DNA from: Catenulispora acidiphila DSM 44928 | GTDB taxonomy: Bacteria > Actinomycetota > Actinomycetes > Streptomycetales > Catenulisporaceae | NCBI RefSeq assembly: GCF_000024025.1 | Contig: NC_013131.1 | Span: forward strand, 8,350,229-8,414,228 | Length of the DNA: 64,000 nucleotides | Direction of reading: 5' to 3' | Part shown: positions 49,813 to 59,410 of the stretch, one piece after another | Layout of the letters: each line of letters starts with the position of its first letter | Numbering within the stretch: position 1 is the first letter of the stretch | Translations under genes and position numbers: made by a program | The notes under the pieces: generated by a model | Database searches by the model: none | Told to the model about the DNA's origin: nothing | What the model saw: only the letters and a program-made list of their open reading frames with translations

Positions 49813-50220
49813 TCACGCCAGGACGACGGCCGCCAGCACGAACGTCGTCAGCGCCGCGACGGTCACCACGGCGCCGACCAGCAGACACAGGACGGCGATG
49901 ACGACCTCGGCCAGCCAGAAGCGCTCCTGGGCCACCGTGGCGTTCGCCGGGTCGTAGACGATCTCGACCTCCGCCGCCGGGATGCTCCGGACGCGCTCGG
50001 CGTTGGCCAAGCGCGTCTGCCCGGCGGTGTTCATGAAGCGATAGACGCCGAACGCGCCGCCTCGCGAATCCCAGCGTTCGGCCACGGCCGGCACCCGGAT
50101 GCCCCGCCGGCGCAGCGCCCTTTGCTCGCGCAACGTGCCGACCCCGACCCAGCACATGATCAGACCCACCGGCGACAAGCCCACCGCCAGAACCAGCAAC
50201 AGCCTCATGCCTTCCAGCAT
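49813..50220 (-). CDS. DUF3592-like membrane protein
   Basis: From the ATG at 50220 the product is 135 residues; ATG 50208 is an alternative with GGAAGG close by. An N-terminal helix (LLLVLAVGLSPVGLIMCWVGVG) and a C-terminal helix pair flank an extracytoplasmic segment: RRRGIRVPAVAERWDSRGGAFGVYRFMN and IPAAEVEIVYDPANATVAQE, the DUF3592 pattern. Its upstream region merges with the repeat array at 50245. Confidence 0.7.
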   Translation of the reverse strand: MLEGMRLLLVLAVGLSPVGLIMCWVGVGTLREQRALRRRGIRVPAVAERWDSRGGAFGVYRFMNTAGQTRLANAERVRSIPAAEVEIVYDPANATVAQERFWLAEVVIAVLCLLVGAVVTVAALTTFVLAAVVLA

Positions 50221-50244
50221 CGGCACGCACGAAGCACCCGACGT

Positions 50245-50735
50245 CTCCCAGGCTGCCCGCACGCCGGCGATTGCGATCACCGCCGAGCGTTGCTAACAGC
50301 TGGTCCGCGATCAACCGCCGAGTACTGCTGACAAAGGGTCCACGACCTCTCGCCCCGCCCGGAACGCCCGCGCCTGCGCCATCGCCTGCACGCCAGTGGT
50401 AGCCATCAGCCGCCGAGCGCCGCCAGCAACCGGTCCAACGACCCCTCGCCCCGCCAGAACACCATCGCCCGCACGCCAGTGGTAGCCATCAGCGGCCGAG
50501 CACTGATAACGAGCGGTCCACGACCTCTCGCCCCGCCCGGAACGCCATCGCCATTCGCCATCGCCATCGCCATCGCGCTAGTGGTAGCCATCTGCCGCTG
50601 AGCACTGCTAACGAGCGGTCCACGACCTCTCGCGTCCCAGGCTTTGCAAACGCCATCGCCAGCGGCAGCCGTCAACCGCCGAGCACCGCCAGCAACCGGT
50701 CCACGACCTCTCGCGTCCCAGGCTGTGCGGCGTCC
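50245..50735. repeat. Array of six degenerate copies of the 3' end of the XRE-TPR gene
   Basis: Six copies of a unit starting TCAACCGCCGAGCACCGCC, with CGGTCCACGACCTCTCG inside, begin near 50277, 50313, 50406, 50488, 50589 and 50672, 36-101 bp apart. The last copy is the real end of the XRE-TPR gene: the unit covers its last ~15 codons and stop codon plus following bases. A related word, CCCAGGCT, extends the homology into the upstream part of the DUF3592-like gene. No gene is present between 50221 and 50671. Confidence 0.75.
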
Positions 50736-52084
50736 GAACTCCGCACGATCTCGCGCCCGGCGCGGAAGGCCACCGCCAGTGCGCCGACCGACTGCGCGGC
50801 TTCGGCGAGTTCGACGGAGGTGTAGACGTGGCGGAGGGCGGCGTCGGTGTCGCCTTCGCCGAGGCAGGCGAGTGCTAGGTGGCCGAGGACTACGGCGAGG
50901 GTTTTGCCGGGCTCGTAGCGGATGGCGGCTTCGGTGAGGGCTGCGCGTGCCTCGGTGTGGCGGCCGAGGGCCAGGTAGGCGGCTCCGGCGAGGCGTTGGT
51001 AGGTGCGGGGCGGGCAGGCGCCGGGTGACGGGTCGTCGGGGCTGATGGCGGCCATCGCGCCGCGGGCTGTGGTGAGGGCTCGGTCGCATTCGGCGGCGTT
51101 GCCGAGGAGGGCGTGGCCTTCGGCGGCGTGGAGGCGGGCCAGGGCGAACAGCGCCTCGCTGACCGGTGCCGCTATGACGGCGGCCTGGACGCAGCGGCGG
51201 ACGCCGGCGCGGGGGTCGCCGCCGTAGAGGCCGACGAAGGCCGCGCGCAGGGTCACGGTGACGTGCAGGACCGAGTCGCCCGCTTGGGCCGCGCGGCGGG
51301 CGGCGCGGTCGAAGAACTCTGCGGCGGCCGAGGAGTCGCGGCGGCCGGCGGCGTCCCATAACAGGCGGCCGACGAGCAGGGCGGCTTCGGCTTCGGCGAC
51401 GTCCAGGTCGCGGCGCCAGCGGATGGGGGTGGTCGCCGGGGCGGCCGGCCGGGGCGGCGTCAATGTGGACAGCGGCATGGATGCCATGGACGGCATGGAG
51501 GGTATGGAGGATATGGACGCCGTGGCGGATGTGGACCACGCCGGCAGGCGCGCGCCCGTCGCGGACATAGCAGATGAGGTGGCCGAGACAGACAGCTCCG
51601 CGGCATCGAGAAAGGTTTCAGCGGGTATCGCAGGAAGCTGAGTATCGCCCGAACCGCCGCTCGCGCACTCCCGCAAGGTCTCCACCCGCCCCAGCAGTCC
51701 GACCGCCGGCACCACCAAGCCCGTCGCCGGCCGCGCCTCGTATTCGGCCGTCAGCTTCGCGATCTCCTCGCGGACGCCGGCGATCGCCGCCAGCCGTCCG
51801 TCGTCGGCGCCCTCCCAGCCGACTGCCTGCGTCTGCGTCTGCGCTTGCACCTGCGGCACTTCCGGTGACAGCAGCCGCTCCAGATCGTGCAGCCCGACGC
51901 CGAGCACCCGCGCTATCTGGGGACGTTTCCCGGGCAGCGGCGTGGTGCATCCGCTCTCCCAGCGCACGACGGTGGACACCTCGACGCCGGCGCGGGTGGC
52001 GAACGCCTCCTGCGTGAGCCCGGCCGCCTCGCGGGCTCGGGCGAGCCCTGCGCGGCGGAGCCTGGACTGTCTGGGCTTGGCCAT
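50672..52084 (-). CDS. XRE-family regulator with TPR-like C-terminal domain
   Basis: The ATG at 52084, with GGAAAGGGG, gives 470 residues. The N-terminal HTH is AREAAGLTQEAFATRAGVEVSTVVRWESGCTTPLPGKRPQIARVLGV. A long linker contains a Ser/Met repeat encoded by ATGGA-type units at about 51480-51515. The C-terminal ~250 residues form TPR-like helices (AFVGLYGGDPRAGVRRCVQ, YLALGRHTEARAALTEA). Such proteins are common Streptomyces-type pleiotropic regulators. The 3' end is copied several times downstream. Confidence 0.85.
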   Translation of the reverse strand: MAKPRQSRLRRAGLARAREAAGLTQEAFATRAGVEVSTVVRWESGCTTPLPGKRPQIARVLGVGLHDLERLLSPEVPQVQAQTQTQAVGWEGADDGRLAAIAGVREEIAKLTAEYEARPATGLVVPAVGLLGRVETLRECASGGSGDTQLPAIPAETFLDAAELSVSATSSAMSATGARLPAWSTSATASISSIPSMPSMASMPLSTLTPPRPAAPATTPIRWRRDLDVAEAEAALLVGRLLWDAAGRRDSSAAAEFFDRAARRAAQAGDSVLHVTVTLRAAFVGLYGGDPRAGVRRCVQAAVIAAPVSEALFALARLHAAEGHALLGNAAECDRALTTARGAMAAISPDDPSPGACPPRTYQRLAGAAYLALGRHTEARAALTEAAIRYEPGKTLAVVLGHLALACLGEGDTDAALRHVYTSVELAEAAQSVGALAVAFRAGREIVRSSDAAQPGTREVVDRLLAVLGG

Positions 52085-52396
52085 GAAAGCCCCCTTTCCG
52101 GATGCCACCAGAATGCGACGAGCAGTATGCGGACAGTCAGCCTGTATCCGTCAGCATACTGATAGGTCAGAGCCCTTGTCGCATGGTCCGTGCATGGTCC
52201 GCGCACAGTCGGTGCGCTTCCCGAACTGGGCGTTTTCGGCTTGGGTATTCCGCGTTCAGTTCGGGCCCTGACAACAGACAACACAGAGGCGGTGGCGGTT
52301 CGGTGCGTGGACACTGCGCGGCCCAAAAGCCCTTTCCAGCACAGGGATGGTCGTTGTGGCCGCCCGCAGGGCCTCCTCGTCAGGAGAGGCCCACCC
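52085..52396. other. 312-bp divergent gap between XRE-TPR and the 52397 gene
   Basis: No gene is seen. There are two CATGGTCCGYGC-type repeats at about 52182-52205, close to a TACTGATAGGTCAG stretch. GGAGAGG at 52383-52389 is the ribosome-binding site of the next gene. No clear palindrome was found. Confidence 0.5.
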
Positions 52397-53371
52397 GTGG
52401 CGAAACGTAGAGGACCGGGCGAGGGAAACCTCAAATTGGTCTGGGACCCGGCCGGGCGGGACCGGTGGCTGGCGACCACCACGCAGGAGTTGCGCGTCGG
52501 GCGGTACACGCTGGCCGGCGAGCTGCTCGCCGACCGGCAGGCCGGCGAGGACATCCGCGACTACCGCTACCTGATCCTGGCGCAGATCGCCGCGTCCAAC
52601 GGCGTGGACACCGCCTGGCTGGCCGAGGAGCCGGACAGCGCGGAGGCCGCGCTGTTGCGGCTGCGCGCCAACGTGATCAGGGCCCTGCAAGCCCACCGCG
52701 CGCAGCATCCCCGGGCGTACGGGCTGATCGACCTGACCAGGAAGCAGTGCCTGGAGGCGGCCGACCGGTTCCCGGACGACCCGCTGCCGTGGATCGCGCT
52801 GCTGCATCTGGCGCCGGCCGCGCCGGACAACGTCCCCGGTCCGCCGGAGCTGTCGATCGACGGTCCCTGGGAGACGATGGGCCAGCTGTGGCGGCGCGAT
52901 CCGTGGAACCGGGAGGCGCACCACCGCCTGCTGGCCGCGGTCGGGCCGAAAGGCGGCGGGTCGGTGTCCGCGCTGACGACGGTGGCGCACTGGATCGCCA
53001 GCCAGGCGCCGGCGGGGTCGGCGCTGCTCGGCTTGCAGCTGGTGGCCTTCATCGAGGCGTTCCGGCAGCAGCTGGAGCGCAGCGATCTCAACAAGGTCCT
53101 GCTGACGTACCGGAACTGGTCGACCGCGTACGCCGAGCAGGAGACAGAACGCTGCTACACCCACTGGTTCTCCCCCACCAGCGGGAACGGCGCGCTGCTC
53201 CCGGATCTGCACCACCTGGCGCACGCGCTGTGGGCCGGGTCGCAGTGGCGGCCGGCGGCGCACGTCTTCGACGCCATCGGCCCGTACGCGCTGACCATGC
53301 CCTGGTCGCTGCACGGCAACCCCGAGCAGGTCCTGGTCACGGCCCGGGAGCGATGCGTGTCCGAACTCTGA
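52397..53371 (+). CDS. Conserved actinobacterial protein of unknown function, helical
   Basis: A GTG at 52397 with GGAGAGG gives 324 residues. The sequence is helical and Trp-rich, with LAQIAASNGVDTAWLAEEPDSAEAALLRLRANVIRAL and LWRRDPWNREAHHRLLAAVGPKGGG in its middle, reminiscent of TPR-like helical repeats. There is no signal peptide or membrane segment. I do not recognise a named family. It is followed after 75 bp by an amino acid permease gene. Confidence 0.6.
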   Translation: MAKRRGPGEGNLKLVWDPAGRDRWLATTTQELRVGRYTLAGELLADRQAGEDIRDYRYLILAQIAASNGVDTAWLAEEPDSAEAALLRLRANVIRALQAHRAQHPRAYGLIDLTRKQCLEAADRFPDDPLPWIALLHLAPAAPDNVPGPPELSIDGPWETMGQLWRRDPWNREAHHRLLAAVGPKGGGSVSALTTVAHWIASQAPAGSALLGLQLVAFIEAFRQQLERSDLNKVLLTYRNWSTAYAEQETERCYTHWFSPTSGNGALLPDLHHLAHALWAGSQWRPAAHVFDAIGPYALTMPWSLHGNPEQVLVTARERCVSEL

Positions 53372-53446
53372 TTTACTCTCCAGGCCGCGTGCGCCCTCGC
53401 GCGGCACGTCCCTCGCACCCCCCTTCCCCATTAAGAGGTACGACTG

Positions 53447-54991
53447 ATGGCGACTCCCGCCACATCGACAGGCAGCCGCGGCAGCTCGCTGGAGATTCCG
53501 GACGACGACCAGACGCTGCGCGAGCTCGGCTACCCGCGCCAGCTGGCGCGCCGGGTCAACGCGTTCGGGAACTTCGCGATCTCCGCGACGATCATCAACT
53601 TCATCTCCGGCGTGATGACCGCCCTGGGCCTGGCCATGGTCTCCGGCGGCCCGCGCGTCATGGTCTTCGGCTGGCTCGCCGTGGGCCTGCTGGTGCTGTT
53701 CGTCGGCGCCGCGATGGCCGAGATCACCTCCGGCTTCCCGACCTCGGCGGCGCTGTACTACTGGTCGGCGAAGCTGGCCAAGCGGCACAACGCGGTCTGG
53801 AGCTGGTTCACCGGCTGGCTGAACTTCATCGGCCAGATCGGCGGGACGGCGGCCACCGACTTCGCGCTGGCGAACTTCGCGGTGGCGCTGGCGACGCTGC
53901 AGTGGCCGAGCTTCAGCCCGCATCCCTGGCAGATCCTGGCGATCTACGGCGCGATCCTGCTGACCCACGCGCTGCTGAACACCTACACCGTCGGGCTGGT
54001 CGCGCTGCTGAACAAGATCAGCATCGCCTGGCTGCTGATCGGCGGACTGGTGATCACCTTCTACCTGATCGTGTTCCCGGCGCACCACAACTCGGCGAGC
54101 TTCGCCTTCACCCACTTCGTCAACGGCACCGGCTTCAAGTCCGGGCTGTACGCGGGCATGATCGGCCTGCTGTTCACCAGCTGGACCTTCACCGGCTTCG
54201 ACGCCTCGGCGCACATGTCCGAGGAGACCACCCAGGCGGCGGTCTCGGCGCCCAAGGGCATCGTGCGCTCGATCGCGTTCTCCTGGGTCGCCGGACTGGT
54301 GCTGATCCTGGCGGTGACGTTCTCGATATCGGCGTCGAGTTACAGCGACGAGGCCTCGGCCGGCGAGCCGGCGGCGCAGATCTTCGTCGACTCCCTCGGC
54401 CTGAGCACCGCCAAGGTCCTGCTCCTGGTGGTTTGCGGCGCGATCTTCTTCTGCGGCCTGGCGAACATGACCTCGAACTCCCGGCAGATCTTCGCCTTCT
54501 CCCGCGACGGCGCGATCCCGGGCAGCAAGCTGTGGCGCTCGGTCAGCAAGCGCACGCACACCCCGGTGAAGTCGGTCTGGTTCGCCGCGGTCGGCGCGTT
54601 CCTGCTCGGCGTCCCGTCGCTGTGGAACACCGTGGCGTTCCAGGCGATCGTCTCGGTCAACGTGATCGGGCTGTTCGGCTCCTACGGCGTGCCGATCTTC
54701 CTGCGGCTGCGGCGCGGCGACGACTTCACGCCGGGACCGTGGAACCTGGGCCGCTGGAGCAAGCCGGTGGCGACCGTCGCGGTGGTGTGGATCACGCTGA
54801 GCAGCATCCTGTTCCTGCTGCCGCAGCAGAGCCCGATCACCCACAAGTCGTTCAACTACGCCCCGGTGGCGCTGGCCGTGGTGCTGACGATCGCGACCGT
54901 ATGGTGGTTCATGACGGCGCGCCGGACCTACCGCGGTCCGATCAACTACGGCACGCCGGAGGAGCTGGCGGCCATGGAAGAGGATCTGTAG
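53447..54991 (+). CDS. APC-family amino acid permease
   Basis: A 514-residue protein with about 12 membrane helices. The APC pattern is clear: LGYPRQLARRVNAFGNFAISATIINFISGVMTALGLAMVSGGP, then AEITSGFPTSAALYYW and TGFDASAHMSEETTQAAVSAPKGI. It belongs to the ACT/GABA-permease-like group, so it should import amino acids or amines with protons. The next gene starts 2 bp after its stop codon, suggesting co-translation with a GNAT protein. Confidence 0.92.
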   Translation: MATPATSTGSRGSSLEIPDDDQTLRELGYPRQLARRVNAFGNFAISATIINFISGVMTALGLAMVSGGPRVMVFGWLAVGLLVLFVGAAMAEITSGFPTSAALYYWSAKLAKRHNAVWSWFTGWLNFIGQIGGTAATDFALANFAVALATLQWPSFSPHPWQILAIYGAILLTHALLNTYTVGLVALLNKISIAWLLIGGLVITFYLIVFPAHHNSASFAFTHFVNGTGFKSGLYAGMIGLLFTSWTFTGFDASAHMSEETTQAAVSAPKGIVRSIAFSWVAGLVLILAVTFSISASSYSDEASAGEPAAQIFVDSLGLSTAKVLLLVVCGAIFFCGLANMTSNSRQIFAFSRDGAIPGSKLWRSVSKRTHTPVKSVWFAAVGAFLLGVPSLWNTVAFQAIVSVNVIGLFGSYGVPIFLRLRRGDDFTPGPWNLGRWSKPVATVAVVWITLSSILFLLPQQSPITHKSFNYAPVALAVVLTIATVWWFMTARRTYRGPINYGTPEELAAMEEDL

Positions 54992-54993
54992 GC

Positions 54994-55890
54994 ATGGAAC
55001 GAGACGGGGCGGAGCAGCTCGAGATCTCCCGGGCGCGGGCGGCCGACTGGCCGGTCTTCGAGTCCTGGGCCGCCGGCGAGGGCTGGAACCCCGGTCCCGC
55101 CGACGGCGGCTGCTTCCTGGCTCAGGACCCTGACGGGTTCTTCGTCGGCCGGATCGCCGGCCGGCCGGTGTCGGCGGTGTCCGTGGTGAACTACGGGGAG
55201 ACCTTCTCCTTCCTCGGGTTCTACCTCGTGCACCCCGACTTCCGGGGTCAGGGCCACGGCTACGCCACCTGGCGGGCCGGGCTGGAGCACGCCGGCAGCC
55301 GGGTGATCGGGCTGGACGGCGTGCTGGACCAGCAGGACAACTACCGGCGGTCCGGATTCCAGCTCGCGCACCGCAACATCCGCTACGTCGGGCCGGTGAC
55401 GGTCGGGGCGTCGCCGGAGCTCGAAGTCAGCGCCGGGACGACCGTGGTGTCCGCTACCGAGGTCGAGCGGTCCGCGATCCAGGACTACGACAGCGCACGG
55501 TTCCCCGCCGAGCGTCCGGTCTTCCTGGATCGCTGGCTCTCGGCGCCGGGGCACATCGCCTACGCCGCGGTGACCGACGGCGCGGTCGTCGGCTACGGCG
55601 TCATCCGCCCCGCCCCGGCGTTCGCGAAGATCGGGCCGCTGTTCGCCGACACCCCGGAGATCGCCGAGGCGTTGTTCAGGACTCTGATCGCCGCGCTCAC
55701 GGCAGCGGTCGGACCCGAGGCGCCGCTCGAGGTCGCGCTGGACGTGCCGGAACCGAACGCGGCAGCCGCGGCACTGGCCGAGCGCCACGGAATGAAACCC
55801 AGCTTCGAGACCGCGCGGATGTACACCGGCCCGGTGCGCGATATCGATCTGGCGACGGTCTACGGAATCACCTCGTTCGAGCTCGGCTGA
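54994..55890 (+). CDS. Two-domain GNAT acetyltransferase
   Basis: The ATG at 54994 gives 298 residues. The N-terminal GNAT domain has acetyl-CoA-binding strand VSAVSVVNYGETFSFLGFYLVHPDFRGQGHGYATW (motif A, R-G-x-G-x-G/A). A C-terminal domain of the Acetyltransf_18 type follows: RFPAERPVFLDRWLSAPGHIAYAAVTDGAVVGYGVIRPA and KIGPLFADTPEIAEALFRTL. It lies 2 bp after the permease gene, so it may acetylate the imported compound. A U-tract terminator follows. Confidence 0.88.
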   Translation: MERDGAEQLEISRARAADWPVFESWAAGEGWNPGPADGGCFLAQDPDGFFVGRIAGRPVSAVSVVNYGETFSFLGFYLVHPDFRGQGHGYATWRAGLEHAGSRVIGLDGVLDQQDNYRRSGFQLAHRNIRYVGPVTVGASPELEVSAGTTVVSATEVERSAIQDYDSARFPAERPVFLDRWLSAPGHIAYAAVTDGAVVGYGVIRPAPAFAKIGPLFADTPEIAEALFRTLIAALTAAVGPEAPLEVALDVPEPNAAAAALAERHGMKPSFETARMYTGPVRDIDLATVYGITSFELG

Positions 55891-55979
55891 CCCGCATACA
55901 ATCGGCGCAACTTCACCGGACCGCCGAGGGACTGGCCGGCGCTTTCGAGCACCGGGCACGGCGGACTGGAGCAGCAAGC

Positions 55980-56022
55980 GGCGTGGCGTTCTCGGCATCG
56001 AGGACGCCACGCCACTTTTTTT
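55980..56022 (+). terminator. Rho-independent terminator after the GNAT gene
   Basis: GGCGTGGCGT pairs with ACGCCACGCC over 10 bp, and the inner CTCG-GCAT-CGAG extends the stem. It is followed by a run of seven T (56016-56022). It lies about 90 bp after the stop codon. Confidence 0.85.
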
Positions 56023-56105
56023 GGCGCTTGAGTGCAGAGCGGCAGAACACTGGAACGACAGAGCGCTGGAACAGCAGAACCGTAGAACACTCCAGCGAAC
56101 CGCCG

Positions 56106-58415
56106 ATGAGCGTGTTCTGCTCTCCCGACCTCCCGGATGGCTCATCCCGGACTGCGCGCTCGGCCGGCGCGCTCGATGCTGCGAAGGTGTCGACCTATCT
56201 GTTCCGGATCGCGCGCTGGTCGTTCCATCACCGGCGGCGGGTGCTCGCGCTGTGGCTGATCCTGGTCGTGGCCATGATCGTGGTGGCCGGAGCCAGCGGC
56301 GGCAAGACCAATGACGAGTTCACCATTCCGGGCACCGAGTCCCAGCACGTCACGGATCTGCTGGAGGTCAAGCTGCCGGCGCTCAGCGGCGCCCAGACCA
56401 CCGTCGTGTTCGCGGTGCCCCCCGGTACCAAGGTCACGGACTCCGGTCCCAAGGCCGGCATCGAACAGTCGGTGGCGAACCTGGCGAAGGTGCCCGGGGT
56501 CGTGCAGTCCGCGGACCCGTTCCAGGGCGGTCCGATCTCGCAGAACGGCCAGGTGGCTCTGGGCAACCTGCAGTGGAGCCAGCAGCCGCCGGACATCAAG
56601 GACTCCGCGCTGGACATGGTGAAGACCGCCGTGGCTCCGGCTCAGGCGGCGGGAGTGCAGGTCGAGTACAACGGCAGCGTGTATCCGGGGTGGCGGGTCG
56701 TGCCCTCGGAACTGCCCGAACTCGTCGGGCTCATCATCGCCTTCATCATCCTGCTGATCACCTTCGGCTCGCTGGTCGCCGCCGGGCTGCCGATCATGAC
56801 GGCCGTCATCGGCGTGCTGACCACGGTCATGGCGGTCACCGCGCTGGCCGCGGTGATGACCATCGCCTCCACCTCGACGACCGTCGCGATCATGCTGGGA
56901 CTGTCCTGCGGCATCGACTACGGGCTGTTCATCATCGCCCGGCACCGGGACGGCGTGCTGCGCGGAATGCCGCCGGACCAGGCGGTCGGACTGGCCGCGG
57001 GCACGGCGGGCGGCTCGGTGGTGTTCGCCGCCGCCACGGTCATCATCGCGCTGTGCGGACTGGCGGTCGTCGGCATCCCGTTCCTGACGATCATGGGTGT
57101 GGCCGCCGCCGGCGCGGTGTTCCTGGCGCTGGTGATCTCCCTGACGCTGGTCCCGGCGATGCTCGGGTTCGCGGGCCTGCGGATCAAGAACTTCTCACGC
57201 TTCCCCTTCGGCAAGGAGCACTCCCGGCGCATCGCGCAGCAGACCGTCGAGGACCCGGAGAAGGCGCACGGCTGGCGCTGGGCCCGGTTCGTCGTCCGCC
57301 ACCGGATCCCCGTGCTGATCGTCGGCGTGGCGGCGCTGGTGCTGCTGGCGCTGCCGGCCACCCAGGTGGAGCTCGGCCTGCCCGGGGCGGATTCGAACCC
57401 CAAGAGCGACACCTCGCGCAAGGCCTACGACATCATCACCGCGAACTTCGGGCCCGGCTTCAACGGCCCGCTGCTGGTCGTGGCCGACGGGGTGCAGTCC
57501 CAGCAGCAGGTGTCGCAGATCTCCGCCGGGCTCGCCAAGCAGCCCGGGGTCGCGGCGTCCACGCCGGCGGCGATGCAGAACAGCACGGCGGTGATCCGCG
57601 TCGTGCCGACCACCGGGCCGAACGACCCGGCGACCGCGACCCTGGTGCACCACCTGCGCGACAACCGCACCGCGATCGCCGCCGGCACCGGGGCGACCAT
57701 CCTGGTCGGCGGCGTCACGGCGTCGAACATCGACGTGTCCGCGAAGCTGTCCTCGGCGCTGCCGGTGTTCCTGGCCGTCGTGGTCGGCCTGGCGTTCATC
57801 CTGCTGACGTTCGCCTTCCGCACCATCTGGGTGCCGATCAAGTCGATCATCGGCTTCCTGCTGTCGGTCGGCGCGGCGTTCGGGCTCCAGGTCGCGCTGT
57901 TCCAGTGGGGCTGGGGCGAGAAGATCTTCAACATCACCAAGTCCGAGACCATCAGCTTCCTGCCGATCATCATGATCGCCATCATCTTCGGCCTGTCCAG
58001 CGACTACGAGGTGTTCGTCGTCAGCCGGATCAAGGAGGACTTCACGAAGAACGGGCACGCGGTCGAGGCCGTGCGGCGCGGCGCTGGCACGGCGTCCCGC
58101 GTGGTGACGGCGGCCGCGCTGATCATGTTCTCGATCTTCGTGGCGTTCATCGTCTCGCCGACCCCGACGATCAAGGCGATCGGGTTCAGCTTCGCCGCCG
58201 GCGTGTTCCTGGACGCGTTCGTCGTCCGGCTGACGCTCGTCCCGGCGGTGATGGCGCTGGCGAAATCGGGCTTCTGGTACCACCCGCAGTGGTTCGCCAA
58301 GTACGTGCCCGACCCGGACATCGAGGGCGAGCGGTTGCAGGAGCAGCTGGCGCACCACGACGGCGTCGCGGCAGGGCTCGACGTGGATCCGGGAACCCTG
58401 CCGCCGTCGAAGTGA
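56106..58415 (+). CDS. MMPL-family RND-type transporter
   Basis: From the ATG at 56106 the protein is 769 residues; a GTG at 56187 (VSTYLFRIARWSFHHRRR) is the family-typical start and may be right. Two halves each have five to six membrane helices and a periplasmic loop. The MMPL motifs include LSCGIDYGLFIIARHRDG, then FGLSSDYEVFVVSRIKEDF. MMPL proteins export lipids or small molecules using the proton gradient. The long Ser/Thr-rich region between 55930 and 56100 has no Shine-Dalgarno site, so the start is uncertain. Confidence 0.88.
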   Translation: MSVFCSPDLPDGSSRTARSAGALDAAKVSTYLFRIARWSFHHRRRVLALWLILVVAMIVVAGASGGKTNDEFTIPGTESQHVTDLLEVKLPALSGAQTTVVFAVPPGTKVTDSGPKAGIEQSVANLAKVPGVVQSADPFQGGPISQNGQVALGNLQWSQQPPDIKDSALDMVKTAVAPAQAAGVQVEYNGSVYPGWRVVPSELPELVGLIIAFIILLITFGSLVAAGLPIMTAVIGVLTTVMAVTALAAVMTIASTSTTVAIMLGLSCGIDYGLFIIARHRDGVLRGMPPDQAVGLAAGTAGGSVVFAAATVIIALCGLAVVGIPFLTIMGVAAAGAVFLALVISLTLVPAMLGFAGLRIKNFSRFPFGKEHSRRIAQQTVEDPEKAHGWRWARFVVRHRIPVLIVGVAALVLLALPATQVELGLPGADSNPKSDTSRKAYDIITANFGPGFNGPLLVVADGVQSQQQVSQISAGLAKQPGVAASTPAAMQNSTAVIRVVPTTGPNDPATATLVHHLRDNRTAIAAGTGATILVGGVTASNIDVSAKLSSALPVFLAVVVGLAFILLTFAFRTIWVPIKSIIGFLLSVGAAFGLQVALFQWGWGEKIFNITKSETISFLPIIMIAIIFGLSSDYEVFVVSRIKEDFTKNGHAVEAVRRGAGTASRVVTAAALIMFSIFVAFIVSPTPTIKAIGFSFAAGVFLDAFVVRLTLVPAVMALAKSGFWYHPQWFAKYVPDPDIEGERLQEQLAHHDGVAAGLDVDPGTLPPSK

Positions 58416-58428
58416 CCGGGAGCGTTGC

Positions 58429-58466
58429 TGGCTACTGATTACTGGTTACTGGCTACTGATTGCTGG
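58429..58466. repeat. Short direct repeats between MMPL and esterase genes
   Basis: TGGCTACTGATT occurs at 58429-58440 and 58450-58461, with similar words TACTGGTTACTGG and GATTGCTGGC between and after. It fills the 67-bp gap between two convergent genes. Confidence 0.6.
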
Positions 58467-58482
58467 CTGCCCGGTTGCCGGG

Positions 58483-59295
58483 TCACGGCGCCACGGCGCT
58501 GAACGCCGCGTAGTAGCCGCCGCTCTGCCCGGAGGCGGTCGGGTGGTAGGAGTCGCCGACGTCGGTGACGTCCACGGAGTGCAGCCACTCGTTGAAGAAG
58601 TCGCACAGTTCGTGGCCGTGGAACCGGCTGCGGACGTCGGCGAAGGTGTCGCCGGCGTTCGCGGCGGCGGCGGCGATCTGGGTGTCGAGCAGGTCCGCGG
58701 CGTTGTTCAGCGCGGTGCGGTCGGTACCGGACAACCCGGGGCAGTACCAGGAGTGGCCCAGGTCGTAGAGCTCGGGGTAGCCCAGGACCACCACATGAGC
58801 GGACGGCGCGGCGCTGCGGATCGCGGCGAAGGTGGTCGCCAGCCGGCCCGGAAGGATCGTCTTGGCCTGCGCGACCGCGGCGTTGATCGCGTTCAGACAG
58901 GTGCTGCTGGAGTCCAGGACGCAGGTCTCCATCACCGAGGAGAAGCCGACGTCGTTGCCGCCGATGGTGATGCTGACCAGGGTCGTGCTGCTGCTCAGTG
59001 CGGAGATCTGGTTGTTCAGCACGTCCTGCGTGGTGGCGCCGGAGCAGGCGACGGAGACGTAGCTGGCCGGGTGGCGGCTGTTGGCCCACAGCTGGGAGTA
59101 GGCGTTGGTGCTGCGGTCGCAGCTGCCACTGGACGAGATGTAGCTCCCGGCACCGACGCCGGAGGAGTACGAGTCGCCCAGCGCCACGTAGTGGTCGGCG
59201 GCGGTCGCCGAGGCGTTGGCGCCCAGGAGCGTGACGACGGCGGTGACCGCCGCCGCGACGCTGAGCAGGCCGCGCGAAAGGTGGGTTTTGAACAC
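58483..59295 (-). CDS. Secreted SGNH esterase/lipase (family II type)
   Basis: The GTG at 59295, with GGAGG 8 bp upstream, gives 270 residues. A signal peptide is followed by the SGNH catalytic domain: YVALGDSYSSGVGAG (Ser), GATTQDVL, ITIGGNDVGF (Asn) and the C-terminal GDSYHPTASGQ (Asp/His). Four or more Cys probably form disulphides. It resembles the Streptomyces secreted esterases and lipases of this group. An upstream frame extension exists but lacks a ribosome-binding site. Confidence 0.9.
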   Translation of the reverse strand: MFKTHLSRGLLSVAAAVTAVVTLLGANASATAADHYVALGDSYSSGVGAGSYISSSGSCDRSTNAYSQLWANSRHPASYVSVACSGATTQDVLNNQISALSSSTTLVSITIGGNDVGFSSVMETCVLDSSSTCLNAINAAVAQAKTILPGRLATTFAAIRSAAPSAHVVVLGYPELYDLGHSWYCPGLSGTDRTALNNAADLLDTQIAAAAANAGDTFADVRSRFHGHELCDFFNEWLHSVDVTDVGDSYHPTASGQSGGYYAAFSAVAP

Positions 59296-59410
59296 TGAGT
59301 GCCTCCATGGGAGGAGGGGGATGTGGGGGTGGCGCACTGATTGAAATAGCACTTCATCAGGGCCCTGGGAAGGTGGCTTCTCGCGAGCCACCCCCTCATC
59401 CGCTCAGCGG

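Noticed and set aside
50245-50735. Possible remnant of an insertion sequence
   Set aside because: No transposase, terminal inverted repeat or target duplication is seen. The units match the end of the neighbouring gene, so local duplication explains them.
52465-54990. Long open frame upstream of the GNAT start on the plus strand
   Set aside because: It is the out-of-frame shadow of the 52397 gene and the permease. The GNAT start at 54994 has a better context and gives a family-length protein.
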